Source of the DNA: Clostridiales bacterium
Lineage (GTDB): Bacteria; Bacillota; Clostridia; Christensenellales; Aristaeellaceae
Reading direction: 5' to 3'
Assembly (NCBI GenBank): GCA_015056245.1
Contig: SVGQ01000022.1
Location: forward strand, 1 to 33,640
Length of the DNA: 33,640 nt
This document shows positions 26,477-33,640 of this stretch, in pieces. Below the pieces are notes generated by a model. That model did no database searches and was not told the origin of the DNA. It was given only the letters and a program-made list of their open reading frames with translations. The position numbers and the translations under genes were made by a program. Position 1 is the first letter of the stretch, and each line of letters begins with the position of its first letter.

Positions 26477-27127
26477 ATGGCAAAGGAAACGCTGGATATC
26501 GTAATTGCTGGTTTGGGCAGTCAGCCTTTGGCATTTGCATGCTTTGTTCTGGCCAGAATGGCTCAGAATAAAGGCTTGGATGTACATATTCTGGAGCCCG
26601 AAGATACCGCATGCAAGGCGGTGGCTCATGTGCGCATTGCAAAAAAAGCTGACCGTAAGCCCATTGCTCAGGGCGAAGCCGATGTGCTGGTAGGCCTTGA
26701 GCCGATAGATGCCATCAAGGCATTGCCTTACCTGAAGAAAACGGGTATTGCGCTGATCAACGGCCCCGACGATCTGAGCAACGAACGGCTGTCTTCTGCG
26801 TTCCCCGATGTGGAAAAACCTTTGTCTCTGCTGGAGGGGTATCAGATCGAGCATCGTGATACGTTGACCCTGTCCCGTAAGCTGGGATCGCCTATGGCAT
26901 TGGTTACGGCTCTTTTGGGTATGCTGAGCAAACATCTGCCCTTTACCGCCTACGATTGGCAGCATGCCATTGGTTCTTCCGTGCCTCGTAAAACCCTCGC
27001 TGTCAATCTGGACGCTTTTTTGGAAGGACGCGGCGATACTGCGGATGAACCCGAATCTGGCAAGCGGTCCCTGCTTGATCAATCCGAAACAAAGAAGGAT
27101 GACGAATGCTTCGAAACAACTATGTAA
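26477..27127 (+). CDS. Orphan indolepyruvate oxidoreductase beta subunit (IorB)-like protein
   Basis: This 216-residue protein resembles the gamma/beta domain of 2-oxoacid:ferredoxin oxidoreductases. LDIVIAGLGSQPLAFACFVLARMAQNKGLDVHI aligns with the family's GVGGQG...ASR.L...A...G.DV, and AVAHVRIA plus GEADVLVGLEPIDAIKALPYL match well. The conserved family segment usually reading H-G-M-(A/S)-Q-R-G-G, near the thiamine/partner interface, is replaced by EPEDTACKA. No IorA (thiamine diphosphate/Fe-S) partner is encoded beside it. It may be a repurposed or inactive subunit. AGGAGG lies before the ATG. It overlaps the alanine racemase gene by 22 bases. Confidence 0.72.
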   Translation: MAKETLDIVIAGLGSQPLAFACFVLARMAQNKGLDVHILEPEDTACKAVAHVRIAKKADRKPIAQGEADVLVGLEPIDAIKALPYLKKTGIALINGPDDLSNERLSSAFPDVEKPLSLLEGYQIEHRDTLTLSRKLGSPMALVTALLGMLSKHLPFTAYDWQHAIGSSVPRKTLAVNLDAFLEGRGDTADEPESGKRSLLDQSETKKDDECFETTM

Positions 27128-28221
27128 CCGTTGACCTTGCGGCGATCCGGAATAACTATCAGGTGCTGCGCAACTGCGTTCCTTCCCATGTGCGGGTGAT
27201 GCCGGTGATCAAGGCGGATGCTTACGGACACGGTATGATCCCTGTTGCCAAAACGCTGCAGATGGTTGGTGTGGAAGATTTTGCTGTGGCATTGGTGGAA
27301 GAAGGCATCGCCCTTCGGCAGGCTGGCATCACTGCACGGATTCTTGTGCTTGGTGCAGCCATGCAGGACGGCGTTGGAGCTGCAGTCGCCAACCATTTGA
27401 CCCAGACCGTCTTTTCGGAGGAACAGCTCAGCTGGATCGAAACAGAGGCAGCAAGGCGGCGCAAAACCGCTTCTGTACATATCAAGTTGGATACGGGCAT
27501 GAACCGTATCGGCTTACGCAGTGACGAGGAAGCCATTCGGTTGTCTGCCGCACTTTCTCGGGCAGAGCATGTGAAGGCTACCGGCATATATACCCATTTT
27601 GCCTCTGCTGACGAACCCATGGAAGACGGTAGTCTCAACGCGTTCAGTCACCAGCAGCTTCAGCGTTTTACCAAGCTTCGCAGCCATTTTGATGAAGCTA
27701 TTCCCGCCCACGTCGCCAACAGCGCCATGAGTTTACTGGCCCCGGAAGCTTATTTTTCCATGATCCGGGAAGGCATCTCCCTTTATGGCTATCCGCCGGT
27801 AAAGACGGTGCTTTCCTTTACCCATGCGCTCAGCTGGCATACGGAGATTGTCCATATCAAGGAGATCAAAAAAGGCGAAACGGTTGGCTACGGCAGAACC
27901 TTCACCGCTGAGCGGGATATGCAGCTGGCAACCATTGCCGTCGGTTATGGCGACGGTTATCACCGTACCATCAGCAATAAGGGACAGGTTCTCATCGGTG
28001 GCCGCCGCGCTCCTATTGTGGGCCGCATCTGCATGGATCAGACCATGGTGGATATAAGCCATATCCCGGATGTCAAAGTTGGCGATGAGGTGATTCTGAT
28101 CGGCTCCCAGCAGGATGAGAACATTACCGCAGAGGAAGTGGCAGGCTGGGCAGATACCATCAGTTATGAAGTGCTGTTGGGCATCACCGCCCGTGTTCCC
28201 CGCCTGTACATGAACGCCTGA
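27106..28221 (+). CDS. alr: Alanine racemase
   Basis: This 371-residue PLP enzyme makes D-alanine for peptidoglycan. Lys36 in VIKADAYGHG binds PLP, and Tyr262 in GYGRTF is the second catalytic base. HIKLDTGMNRIGL, ANSAMSL, IREGISLYGYPP and GRICMDQTMVDIS complete the fold-type III barrel and C-terminal beta domain. The start lies 22 bases inside the end of the IorB-like gene, with AAGGATGACGA as ribosome site. D-Ala made here is what the M15 peptidases upstream in the window would remove from stem peptides. Confidence 0.96.
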   Translation: MLRNNYVTVDLAAIRNNYQVLRNCVPSHVRVMPVIKADAYGHGMIPVAKTLQMVGVEDFAVALVEEGIALRQAGITARILVLGAAMQDGVGAAVANHLTQTVFSEEQLSWIETEAARRRKTASVHIKLDTGMNRIGLRSDEEAIRLSAALSRAEHVKATGIYTHFASADEPMEDGSLNAFSHQQLQRFTKLRSHFDEAIPAHVANSAMSLLAPEAYFSMIREGISLYGYPPVKTVLSFTHALSWHTEIVHIKEIKKGETVGYGRTFTAERDMQLATIAVGYGDGYHRTISNKGQVLIGGRRAPIVGRICMDQTMVDISHIPDVKVGDEVILIGSQQDENITAEEVAGWADTISYEVLLGITARVPRLYMNA

Positions 28222-28256
28222 TCGATTATCTGATTCAGGTCAGAAAGGAAAGTACC

Positions 28257-29066
28257 ATGCAACAGAAAAGCAAGAATATCAATCAGCCGGAAGTGGTGGT
28301 CAAGCCCATCCTCACCGGCTCATGGAAGAGTGCGGAAGCCTATCGGATGGCGCCCAAGCGTACGCTGTCCATTCTTCTGATCGCAGTTGTTTATGTGTTT
28401 TTCAGCGTGATGGCAGGTTTTGACCAACCTGTCCTGCGGCTGATCATGTCCCTTGCTACTATTGGTATTGTGTTCTTTTACCAGTATACCAAGGGTATGG
28501 AAAAAGGCGAAAAGGATGCAGCCTATTCCGAGATCCTGTATGCCCGCAAGCAGGAGGGCCGCACGATCCCCAAGGAGGAGGAAGAACGCTGCTTCCATCC
28601 CCTGCGGGGTGCCTACGCCACTTTGCTGGGCGCACTTCCTTTTATCATCATTTGTTTGGTTTACGCCTTTCTTGCAAAGCCTTGGGCTTATCAATTGGGC
28701 GTATTGCCCGGCTGGATGAAGGCGGAACTTGCCCACAATGAACTGGGTGATGCACTGAACTACTATCAGGTGACCCGCAGCATGAACGCAGAAGATATCC
28801 TTCGCATCATTGTTCGTTGCCTGACAATGCCTTTTATCAATGTTGGCAATGTGTTTGGAAATCAGGCAGTTTTGTGGGTCGAGAGGCTGTCAGCGCTGTT
28901 TGTGCTGGTAGGACCTATGGGCTTCGGCGTTGGCTATTCCCGCGGTCACGCCCTCCGTACACGCATCAACACCGGTATCATGCAGGGTGTTGAAAAGAAA
29001 AAGCGCAAGGAACGCAAAGCACGCCGCCAGCGTCAGCGCAGTTCCTCGCCTGAAAGGCTGATCTGA
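28257..29066 (+). CDS. Unknown membrane protein with basic C-terminal tail
   Basis: This 269-residue protein is of no family I recognise. Four hydrophobic segments are visible: about 36-54, 58-77, 120-140 and 207-227. A charged hydrophilic loop (78-118) lies between the second and third. The last 30 residues are strongly basic (EKKKRKERKARRQRQRSS), suggesting a cytoplasmic tail that contacts nucleic acid, ribosomes or acidic lipid. AGAAAGGAAAG precedes the ATG. It lies between alr and rsmD in what looks like one operon. The reading frame has the codon usage of its neighbours, so it is a genuine gene. Confidence 0.75.
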   Translation: MQQKSKNINQPEVVVKPILTGSWKSAEAYRMAPKRTLSILLIAVVYVFFSVMAGFDQPVLRLIMSLATIGIVFFYQYTKGMEKGEKDAAYSEILYARKQEGRTIPKEEEERCFHPLRGAYATLLGALPFIIICLVYAFLAKPWAYQLGVLPGWMKAELAHNELGDALNYYQVTRSMNAEDILRIIVRCLTMPFINVGNVFGNQAVLWVERLSALFVLVGPMGFGVGYSRGHALRTRINTGIMQGVEKKKRKERKARRQRQRSSSPERLI

Positions 29067-29070
29067 TCCC

Positions 29071-29637
29071 ATGCGAATTATTGCCGGACGCGCCCGCGGA
29101 ACGCAGCTGTTGGCACCGAAAGGTATGGATACGCGCCCCACGCAGGATAAGGTGAAAGAATCTCTCTTCAGTATGATCCAGCTGGATGTACCCGAGTCCC
29201 GGGTGCTGGATTTATTCGGCGGCAGCGGTGCCTTGGCGCTGGAAAGCCTCAGCCGCGGTGCAGATTCTGCTGTGGTGGTGGATAAAAGCCGGGAAGCGCT
29301 TGACTGTATCCGCAAGAATGTTGCCAAGATGCGTGTGGAAGAGATGGTAACCGTCCTGCCCATGGAATGGACACAAGCGCTGCTGAAATGCAAACAATCA
29401 GGTCAGCGGTTTGATCTGGTGTTTTTGGATCCTCCCTACCGAATGACGGAGCTGGGAGAAATGTGCCAAAAAATGCTTGATATGGATCTGCTGCTGCCGG
29501 GTGCTATGCTGGTGCTGGAACACCGCACTGGGGTTGAGCTCCATATGTCTGCCGCTTTTTCACTGGAGAAGGAACGTACCTACGGTGAAACTCAGATCCA
29601 TTTCTACCGTTTGGAGGAAGATACTCATGAATCCTGA
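29071..29637 (+). CDS. rsmD: 16S rRNA (guanine(966)-N2)-methyltransferase
   Basis: This 188-residue Rossmann-fold methyltransferase modifies G966 of 16S rRNA with S-adenosylmethionine. It begins MRIIAGRARGTQL, the typical RsmD start, with TRPTQDKVKESLFSMI, the AdoMet loop VLDLFGGSGALALE and the catalytic DPPY (LDPPYRM). Length is standard. The start follows the membrane protein stop by 4 bases and the end overlaps coaD by 11 bases, the classical rsmD-coaD pairing of Bacillota. Confidence 0.95.
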   Translation: MRIIAGRARGTQLLAPKGMDTRPTQDKVKESLFSMIQLDVPESRVLDLFGGSGALALESLSRGADSAVVVDKSREALDCIRKNVAKMRVEEMVTVLPMEWTQALLKCKQSGQRFDLVFLDPPYRMTELGEMCQKMLDMDLLLPGAMLVLEHRTGVELHMSAAFSLEKERTYGETQIHFYRLEEDTHES

Positions 29638-30112
29638 AACCTGTGTTTACGCCGGTAGTTTTGATCCCATCACCAGCGGACATCTGGACATTATCCGCAG
29701 AGGTGCGGCGATTTTTCCCAAGTTGATAGTGGCAGTTCTGCGCAATCCATCCAAAAAGGGCTGTTTTACCATGGAGGAACGCCTCTCCATGCTTCAGCGC
29801 AGTTGTGCGGATTTGCCCAATGTATCGTTTGATAGCTTTGATGGTTTGCTGGTAGACTATATGCGCAAGGTGGATGCCGGGGTGATCCTTCGCGGCCTTC
29901 GCGCTGTGAGCGATTTTGAAAGTGAGTTTCAGATGGCGCAGCTGAATCGTCAGCTGAATCCTCAAGTGGAAACCTTCTTTCTGATGACATCGCCGGAGCA
30001 TGCCTACCTCAGTTCCAGCGCCGTAAGGGAAATTGCCATGTTCGGCGGTGACATTTCATGTTTCGTTCCCAGCCCCATCGTGGAGGAAGTTACGCAGAAA
30101 TTCCGCAAGTAA
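29627..30112 (+). CDS. coaD: Phosphopantetheine adenylyltransferase
   Basis: This 161-residue enzyme of coenzyme A synthesis forms dephospho-CoA from 4'-phosphopantetheine and ATP. The nucleotidyltransferase motif is AGSFDPITSGHLDII. RGLRAVSDFESEFQMAQLNRQL, TSPEHAYLSSSAVREIA and the C-terminal VPSPIVEEV are characteristic. The start at 29627 (MNPETCVYAGSFDP) was chosen because the frame upstream is only rsmD read in another phase, and TTGGAGGAAG lies just before. It overlaps rsmD by 11 bases. Confidence 0.96.
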   Translation: MNPETCVYAGSFDPITSGHLDIIRRGAAIFPKLIVAVLRNPSKKGCFTMEERLSMLQRSCADLPNVSFDSFDGLLVDYMRKVDAGVILRGLRAVSDFESEFQMAQLNRQLNPQVETFFLMTSPEHAYLSSSAVREIAMFGGDISCFVPSPIVEEVTQKFRK

Positions 30113-30148
30113 TGGTTATGGATTCTATGTTTTCGGGAGGTCTTGCAT

Positions 30149-30787
30149 ATGCAGCAACGCGTTGATAATCTGAATGCATTCCGTCAGTTGATGGATAGTC
30201 TTGAAATGATGGTTCAGGGGGCCAGCAAGGTTCCTTTTACCAATTCCTACATGATCGACCGGGACCGGGCGATCGAGCTTATCAAAACCGCCAAGGAAGA
30301 ACTGCCTTCCGTGATTGCGGAATGCGAAGGTATTGTGAAGAACCAAACGGCGATCATCAGCAATGCCAACGAGCGTGCGCAGCATGTGCAGGCTGAAGCT
30401 ACTTCCCGTGCGACTCAGTACTACAACGATGCACAGGCCAAAGCGCAGCAAACGCTTGCCGCCGCCAGCAAACAAGCCAATGAGGCAGTGATGTCTGCCC
30501 AGCAGCAAGCAGCCAGTCTGGTCAAGGATGCACAGGACCAGGCCAATGCGACTTTGGCTGAGGCCAAGGCCCGCGCCGATCAGATGGTCAGCGAGCAGGA
30601 GATCCTTGCCCGCGCCCGCATGGATGCGGAAGAGCTGAAACAAACCACTCAGGATGAGGTGGAGCGTCTCTATGCAGAGGTCTACCGCCATATCGATGAT
30701 GTGCTGGCACAGCTTGATCGTTCCATCAGCGAAAAACTGACCGATATCCGGCTTACCCGCCAGCAAATCGATCAGAGCATGCATTGA
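30149..30787 (+). CDS. Long coiled-coil protein, DivIVA/ATPase-subunit-like
   Basis: This 212-residue soluble protein is mostly helical. Residues about 85-180 form a long Ala/Gln/Glu/Lys-rich coiled coil (ANERAQHVQAEATSRATQYYNDAQAKAQQ...). The N-terminal 45 residues (LNAFRQLMDSLEMMV...NSYMIDRDRAIELIKTAKEELP) are the most family-specific part. Proteins of this type often follow coaD in Clostridia and are annotated as hypothetical or ATPase-like. No catalytic motif is visible. ATG 30149 is chosen because CGGGAGG lies 8 bases upstream; a TTG two codons earlier is less suitable. A scaffold or cell-division role is only a guess. Confidence 0.75.
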   Translation: MQQRVDNLNAFRQLMDSLEMMVQGASKVPFTNSYMIDRDRAIELIKTAKEELPSVIAECEGIVKNQTAIISNANERAQHVQAEATSRATQYYNDAQAKAQQTLAAASKQANEAVMSAQQQAASLVKDAQDQANATLAEAKARADQMVSEQEILARARMDAEELKQTTQDEVERLYAEVYRHIDDVLAQLDRSISEKLTDIRLTRQQIDQSMH

Positions 30788-30876
30788 GTTGACCAAACAT
30801 TGGCATGATTGCCCGGCTTGTCCTCCGGTCAAAATAGCTGCGTATGAGCAGTTGGTAAACCGGAGGTGGGGGTCTG

Positions 30877-31872
30877 ATGTCCAAAGCCAATTTATCTATC
30901 GGTGTCATGATCGCAACAGTCGTTGCGGTAATGGCACTTTTCTTTTTGCCATGTCCCACTGCACCAAGGCTGACAGTTGCAACCGTGCGCTCAGGTTTGC
31001 TGGAGAAGGTCTGTATGCTGCAAGGCCGGTCTGTAAAGGGCGAGCAGATACCGGTGGTTTCACCCGTGATGGGAAAAGTCGCACAGATATACGTGCGGAG
31101 TGGGGACAAGGTCAGCGCCGGTCAGTTGCTTTTGCGTCTGGATGCTGGAATGGAGGAACAAGCGCTTTCTATTCTTGAAGGACAGTTACATCAGTTGCAA
31201 AGCAATTTATCACGAGTGCTGGCTTCTGATATTTTCAGCAAGGCCAGTATGCTGCCGCTGAATGATCTGGCAGAGCAGAAGTTTGCTCTTGCTGCGGCGA
31301 TTGAGTGCAAGCAGATTCGCGCAATTGCTGATGGAACCGTTGAGAACTTCTATGTAAAGTCAGGAGATTTGGTAGGGGAATATGACATGATAGGCACCTT
31401 GTGGGGAACAGAACAGAAAGTGGTAGCCTATTGGACTGCGCAGCAGGGACAACCTCCTGTACCCGGTATGCAGGCCTGGTGGTGCGACGGGAATGGAATG
31501 CGCCAGGAGATGCTGATTCTTGAGAGTGTAGGCGTACCAATAGAACAAAATCAAATGTTGGTTTATCCGTTATTTTTTCACAGTATGCTGGGCAGCCAGA
31601 CGATGATAACACAGGATGACACAGCGCCGGTCTGTCTCGTTTTGCAAGATGTTTCAGCAAAAGCGATCGTGCCTGTGGAAGCGCTGGACCGGCATGAGCA
31701 GCTCTGGGTTTTGCAAGATGGGTATGTGAAACCGGTTCCCGCTCAACTCGGGCAGAGTGATCACGAGGTTTTGCAAGTGCAGGATGAATTGAGCGGAAAA
31801 CAGGTGATACTGAACCCAGATGATTTGCCGTTAATGAATGGGATGGCTATACGGATGCCGGAGGGTATGTGA
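30877..31872 (+). CDS. MacA/HlyD-like membrane fusion (adaptor) protein
   Basis: This 331-residue protein has one N-terminal membrane segment (about 7-24) and a lipoyl-like hairpin PVVSPVMGKVAQIYVRSGDKVSAGQLLLRLD, the hallmark of membrane fusion proteins. A short coiled coil (about 90-115) and a second lipoyl half (AIADGTVENFYVKSGDLV) follow, with beta-barrel sequence to the end. It should work with the permease encoded immediately downstream (GTGA overlap) in exporting a peptide, lipid or drug, but the substrate is unknown. CGGAGGTGGGGG precedes the ATG. The coding sequence seems less GC-rich at third positions than the housekeeping genes. Confidence 0.82.
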   Translation: MSKANLSIGVMIATVVAVMALFFLPCPTAPRLTVATVRSGLLEKVCMLQGRSVKGEQIPVVSPVMGKVAQIYVRSGDKVSAGQLLLRLDAGMEEQALSILEGQLHQLQSNLSRVLASDIFSKASMLPLNDLAEQKFALAAAIECKQIRAIADGTVENFYVKSGDLVGEYDMIGTLWGTEQKVVAYWTAQQGQPPVPGMQAWWCDGNGMRQEMLILESVGVPIEQNQMLVYPLFFHSMLGSQTMITQDDTAPVCLVLQDVSAKAIVPVEALDRHEQLWVLQDGYVKPVPAQLGQSDHEVLQVQDELSGKQVILNPDDLPLMNGMAIRMPEGM

Positions 31873-33011
31873 GAAAATTTGAATTCTGGAAACAGGGTTT
31901 GGAAAATGTTTTGGCTTCAGCAATGCGTTCTGCTTTGACAGTACTGGGCATGTCCATTGGGGTGGCAGCCATCCTGGCAGTAATCACGCTGGGTGATGCA
32001 GGCCGCACGCAGGTGAAGCAGGAGATTTCCAGACTTGGAATTGACCGGGTACAGGTGACGGCAGCAGATCCAGCCGTACCGCTTACCAGATGGGATGCGA
32101 GTTTTCTTCAAAAGAAGCTCCATACGCAAGTGGATGAAGCTGTTTGTCTGGAAAGCCGCCTTTCAACGCAGGATGGTAATGTAATATCCCTTGTAGTCGG
32201 GTGTTCCCCGGATTATTGGGAGCGGATATCGCCGCAGCTTATAGCTGGAAAGCCTCTGCTTCCCGGACAGTGGTACAAAGGGGACAGCGTGGCTTTTGTA
32301 GGTGAGGATATTGCCGGACCCCTAAAACTGTCGGTGGGAGAGTGGTTCTTTGCAAACGGCATGATGCTTTGTTGTGCTGGGATCATGGGGGAGGGAAAAC
32401 AGGCCAGCCAGCTTGATCTGAAACAGGCAGTCATTGTACCGCAGCCGTTGCTGCACCAATGGATGGGGGACAGCATACAGGAAATGACGATCCTTGTACC
32501 TGAAGATGCTGCGCCGGAAGAAATCGCTGCCAAAGCAGAAAAATTGCTCTTGTCAGAACGCTCTGTCCGGGTGAAAGCTGTCAGTATGCAGCTTCAAGCA
32601 GAGGCAGCGGATTCAGTCGTGATGATATTTGTGGATGTGCTCAGGTGGGTGGCTTTGATCTGTATGTTGGTTGGCGGTATTGGCGTGATGAATATTCTGT
32701 TGGTCAGTGTGCGGGAGAGGCGCAGAGAAATCGGTGTGATGCAGTCGCTGGGGGCCACTGGGATTCAGATTTGCGGTCTGTTTATGTGTGAGGCGTTGAT
32801 TTATGCGTTCTCAGGTGGTATTCTTGGATTGCTGATGGGAGGCGCGTTGATTGCAGTCGCTGGAAAATGCATTGGACTGATGCCCTTGATAAAAGCCCAT
32901 GATTGCACGGTTGTTTTTATGGCGGCGGTTTTGCTGGGCTTGATATCAGGAGTTGTTCCGGCGGCGGCTGCCAGCAGAATGAAACCGGTGGATGCTCTTA
33001 GGGATGAGTGA
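31869..33011 (+). CDS. MacB/FtsX-like ABC transporter permease
   Basis: This 380-residue permease has the MacB topology: TM1 at about 18-40 after ALRSA-like MRSALTVLGMSIGVAAILAVITLG, a large extracytoplasmic domain (about 45-245), then three C-terminal helices. GGIGVMNILLVSVRERRREIGVMQSLGA is diagnostic of the FtsX domain. The start is GTG, overlapping the adaptor's TGA stop. It lacks an ATPase domain, and no LolD/MacB-type ATPase gene lies next to it. The nearest ATPase downstream is a sugar-importer type and unlikely to be its partner. The partner must be elsewhere or lost. Confidence 0.88.
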   Translation: MRKFEFWKQGLENVLASAMRSALTVLGMSIGVAAILAVITLGDAGRTQVKQEISRLGIDRVQVTAADPAVPLTRWDASFLQKKLHTQVDEAVCLESRLSTQDGNVISLVVGCSPDYWERISPQLIAGKPLLPGQWYKGDSVAFVGEDIAGPLKLSVGEWFFANGMMLCCAGIMGEGKQASQLDLKQAVIVPQPLLHQWMGDSIQEMTILVPEDAAPEEIAAKAEKLLLSERSVRVKAVSMQLQAEAADSVVMIFVDVLRWVALICMLVGGIGVMNILLVSVRERRREIGVMQSLGATGIQICGLFMCEALIYAFSGGILGLLMGGALIAVAGKCIGLMPLIKAHDCTVVFMAAVLLGLISGVVPAAAASRMKPVDALRDE

Positions 33012-33194
33012 GTGTTGCACATTTACCCATCAGATTCATCCATTGTGTACATGGTGTACAAACCTGAGGGTGAATTTTGGCGATTTGGTCAATTCCATCC
33101 CGGGGAAAAATCTTGTATAATGATGCCAATGAAATGCTGGCTTTGGGTGTATTCTCAACCGAGCAAGCATATCAACAAAAGGAGGAAGCTTAAA
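33012..33194 (+). promoter_or_regulatory. Intergenic region with a TATAAT box and tandem TGTACA repeats
   Basis: GTGTACA occurs twice 9 bases apart (33045-33051 and 33054-33060), each containing the palindrome TGTACA, a possible regulator site. TATAAT lies near 33116-33121 within CTTGTATAATG, with a weak TTCCAT 17 bases upstream. No terminator for the permease gene is obvious. AAAAGGAGG before 33195 is the ribosome site of the ABC ATPase gene. Confidence 0.45.
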
Positions 33195-33640
33195 ATGGCA
33201 AGCTTGTCTTTGAACCACATCTATAAGGTTTACTCCGGTAACGTGACCGCTGTCAGCGATTTCTGCCTGGAGATCGACGACAAGGAATTCATCGTTCTGG
33301 TTGGTCCTTCCGGTTGCGGTAAGTCCACCACCCTGCGTATGGTGGCCGGTCTGGAAGAAATCTCCGCTGGCGAACTGTACATTGGCGACCGTCTGGTCAA
33401 CGATGTTGCTCCCAAGGATCGCGACATCGCCATGGTGTTCCAGAACTACGCTCTGTATCCCCACATGACCGTGTTTGATAACATGGCCTTCGGTCTGAAG
33501 CTCCGCAAGACCCCCAAGGCTGAAATCAAGCAGCGCGTGGAAGAAGCTGCCAAGATCCTGGACATCGCTCACCTGCTCAACCGTAAGCCCAAGGCTCTGT
33601 CCGGCGGTCAGCGTCAGCGTGTTGCTCTGGGCCGTGCCAT
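33195..33640 (+). CDS. Sugar ABC transporter ATP-binding protein, MsmX/UgpC/MalK type (cut by window end)
   Basis: The first 148 or so residues of an ATPase that energises carbohydrate importers. [23 protein letters not shown] and the Walker [12 protein letters not shown]-loop [23 protein letters not shown] and signature [14 protein letters not shown] are visible. [20 protein letters not shown] is typical of the MsmX/UgpC/MalK group, which has a C-terminal regulatory domain beyond the window. Such ATPases are often shared among several sugar importers and encoded alone, as here. AGGAGG 10 bases upstream fixes the start. The gene is open at the right edge. Confidence 0.93.
   Translation, partial: MASLSLNHIYKVYSGNVTAVSDFCLEIDDKEFIVLVGPSGCGKSTTLRMVAGLEEISAGELYIGDRLVNDVAPKDRDIAMVFQNYALYPHMTVFDNMAFGLKLRKTPKAEIKQRVEEAAKILDIAHLLNRKPKALSGGQRQRVALGRA

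Overview
The window reads as chromosome of a Gram-positive, endospore-forming member of the Bacillota, class Clostridia, most likely a gut-type anaerobe of fairly high GC. The evidence is strong AGGAGG-type ribosome binding sites, a glycine riboswitch, a T-box serS leader, a SpoIIP sporulation hydrolase, an Rrf2/NifS/NifU trio, a NusG domain II protein and a clostridial-type HflX with an N-terminal extension. I cannot name the family or genus. There is no phage, IS element, CRISPR array or rRNA. The only signs of transfer are a short AT-rich scar beside a tRNA-Arg gene and a dispersed intergenic repeat.

Layout. (1) 1-3140, minus strand: a Gx-transporter/NusG-II pair with its own promoter, then an AGCS amino-acid:cation symporter behind a single-aptamer glycine riboswitch with an intrinsic terminator. 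(2) 3141-3610: AT-rich scar, terminators and tRNA-Arg(ACG) with its own promoter (minus). (3) 3711-17667, plus strand: NSS-family transporter; a hairpin-rich intergenic segment; a fused RNase PH-RdgB gene with a yfcE-type phosphoesterase; an Rrf2-nifS-nifU iron-sulfur operon; hflX; two M15 D,D-carboxypeptidase-type genes; parA (soj) and parB (spo0J); a third M15-like gene whose metal ligands are all replaced; recQ. (4) 17697-26306, minus strand: GNAT acetyltransferase; T-box-controlled serS; the coupled yerC-pcrA-ligA operon; spoIIP with a DUF1614-like membrane protein. (5) 26477 to the end, plus strand: an orphan IorB-like protein overlapping alr, an unknown membrane protein, rsmD, coaD and a coiled-coil protein; a MacA-like adaptor and MacB/FtsX-like permease with no ATPase; and the start of an MsmX/UgpC-type sugar ABC ATPase cut by the window edge.

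How the genes fit together. Most of the window is housekeeping: translation (serS, rsmD, hflX), DNA maintenance (pcrA, ligA, recQ, parAB), cell wall (alr, M15 peptidases, spoIIP), Fe-S assembly and nucleotide sanitation. The most unusual part is hflX-M15-M15-parA-parB-pseudoM15. Two apparently active extracytoplasmic zinc peptidases and one membrane-anchored, apparently dead relative flank the chromosome-partition genes, and the HflX just upstream carries a complete JAMM-type metalloprotease motif in its extension. Whether this is a working unit linking wall turnover to chromosome segregation is inference, but it is the best candidate here for an undescribed system.
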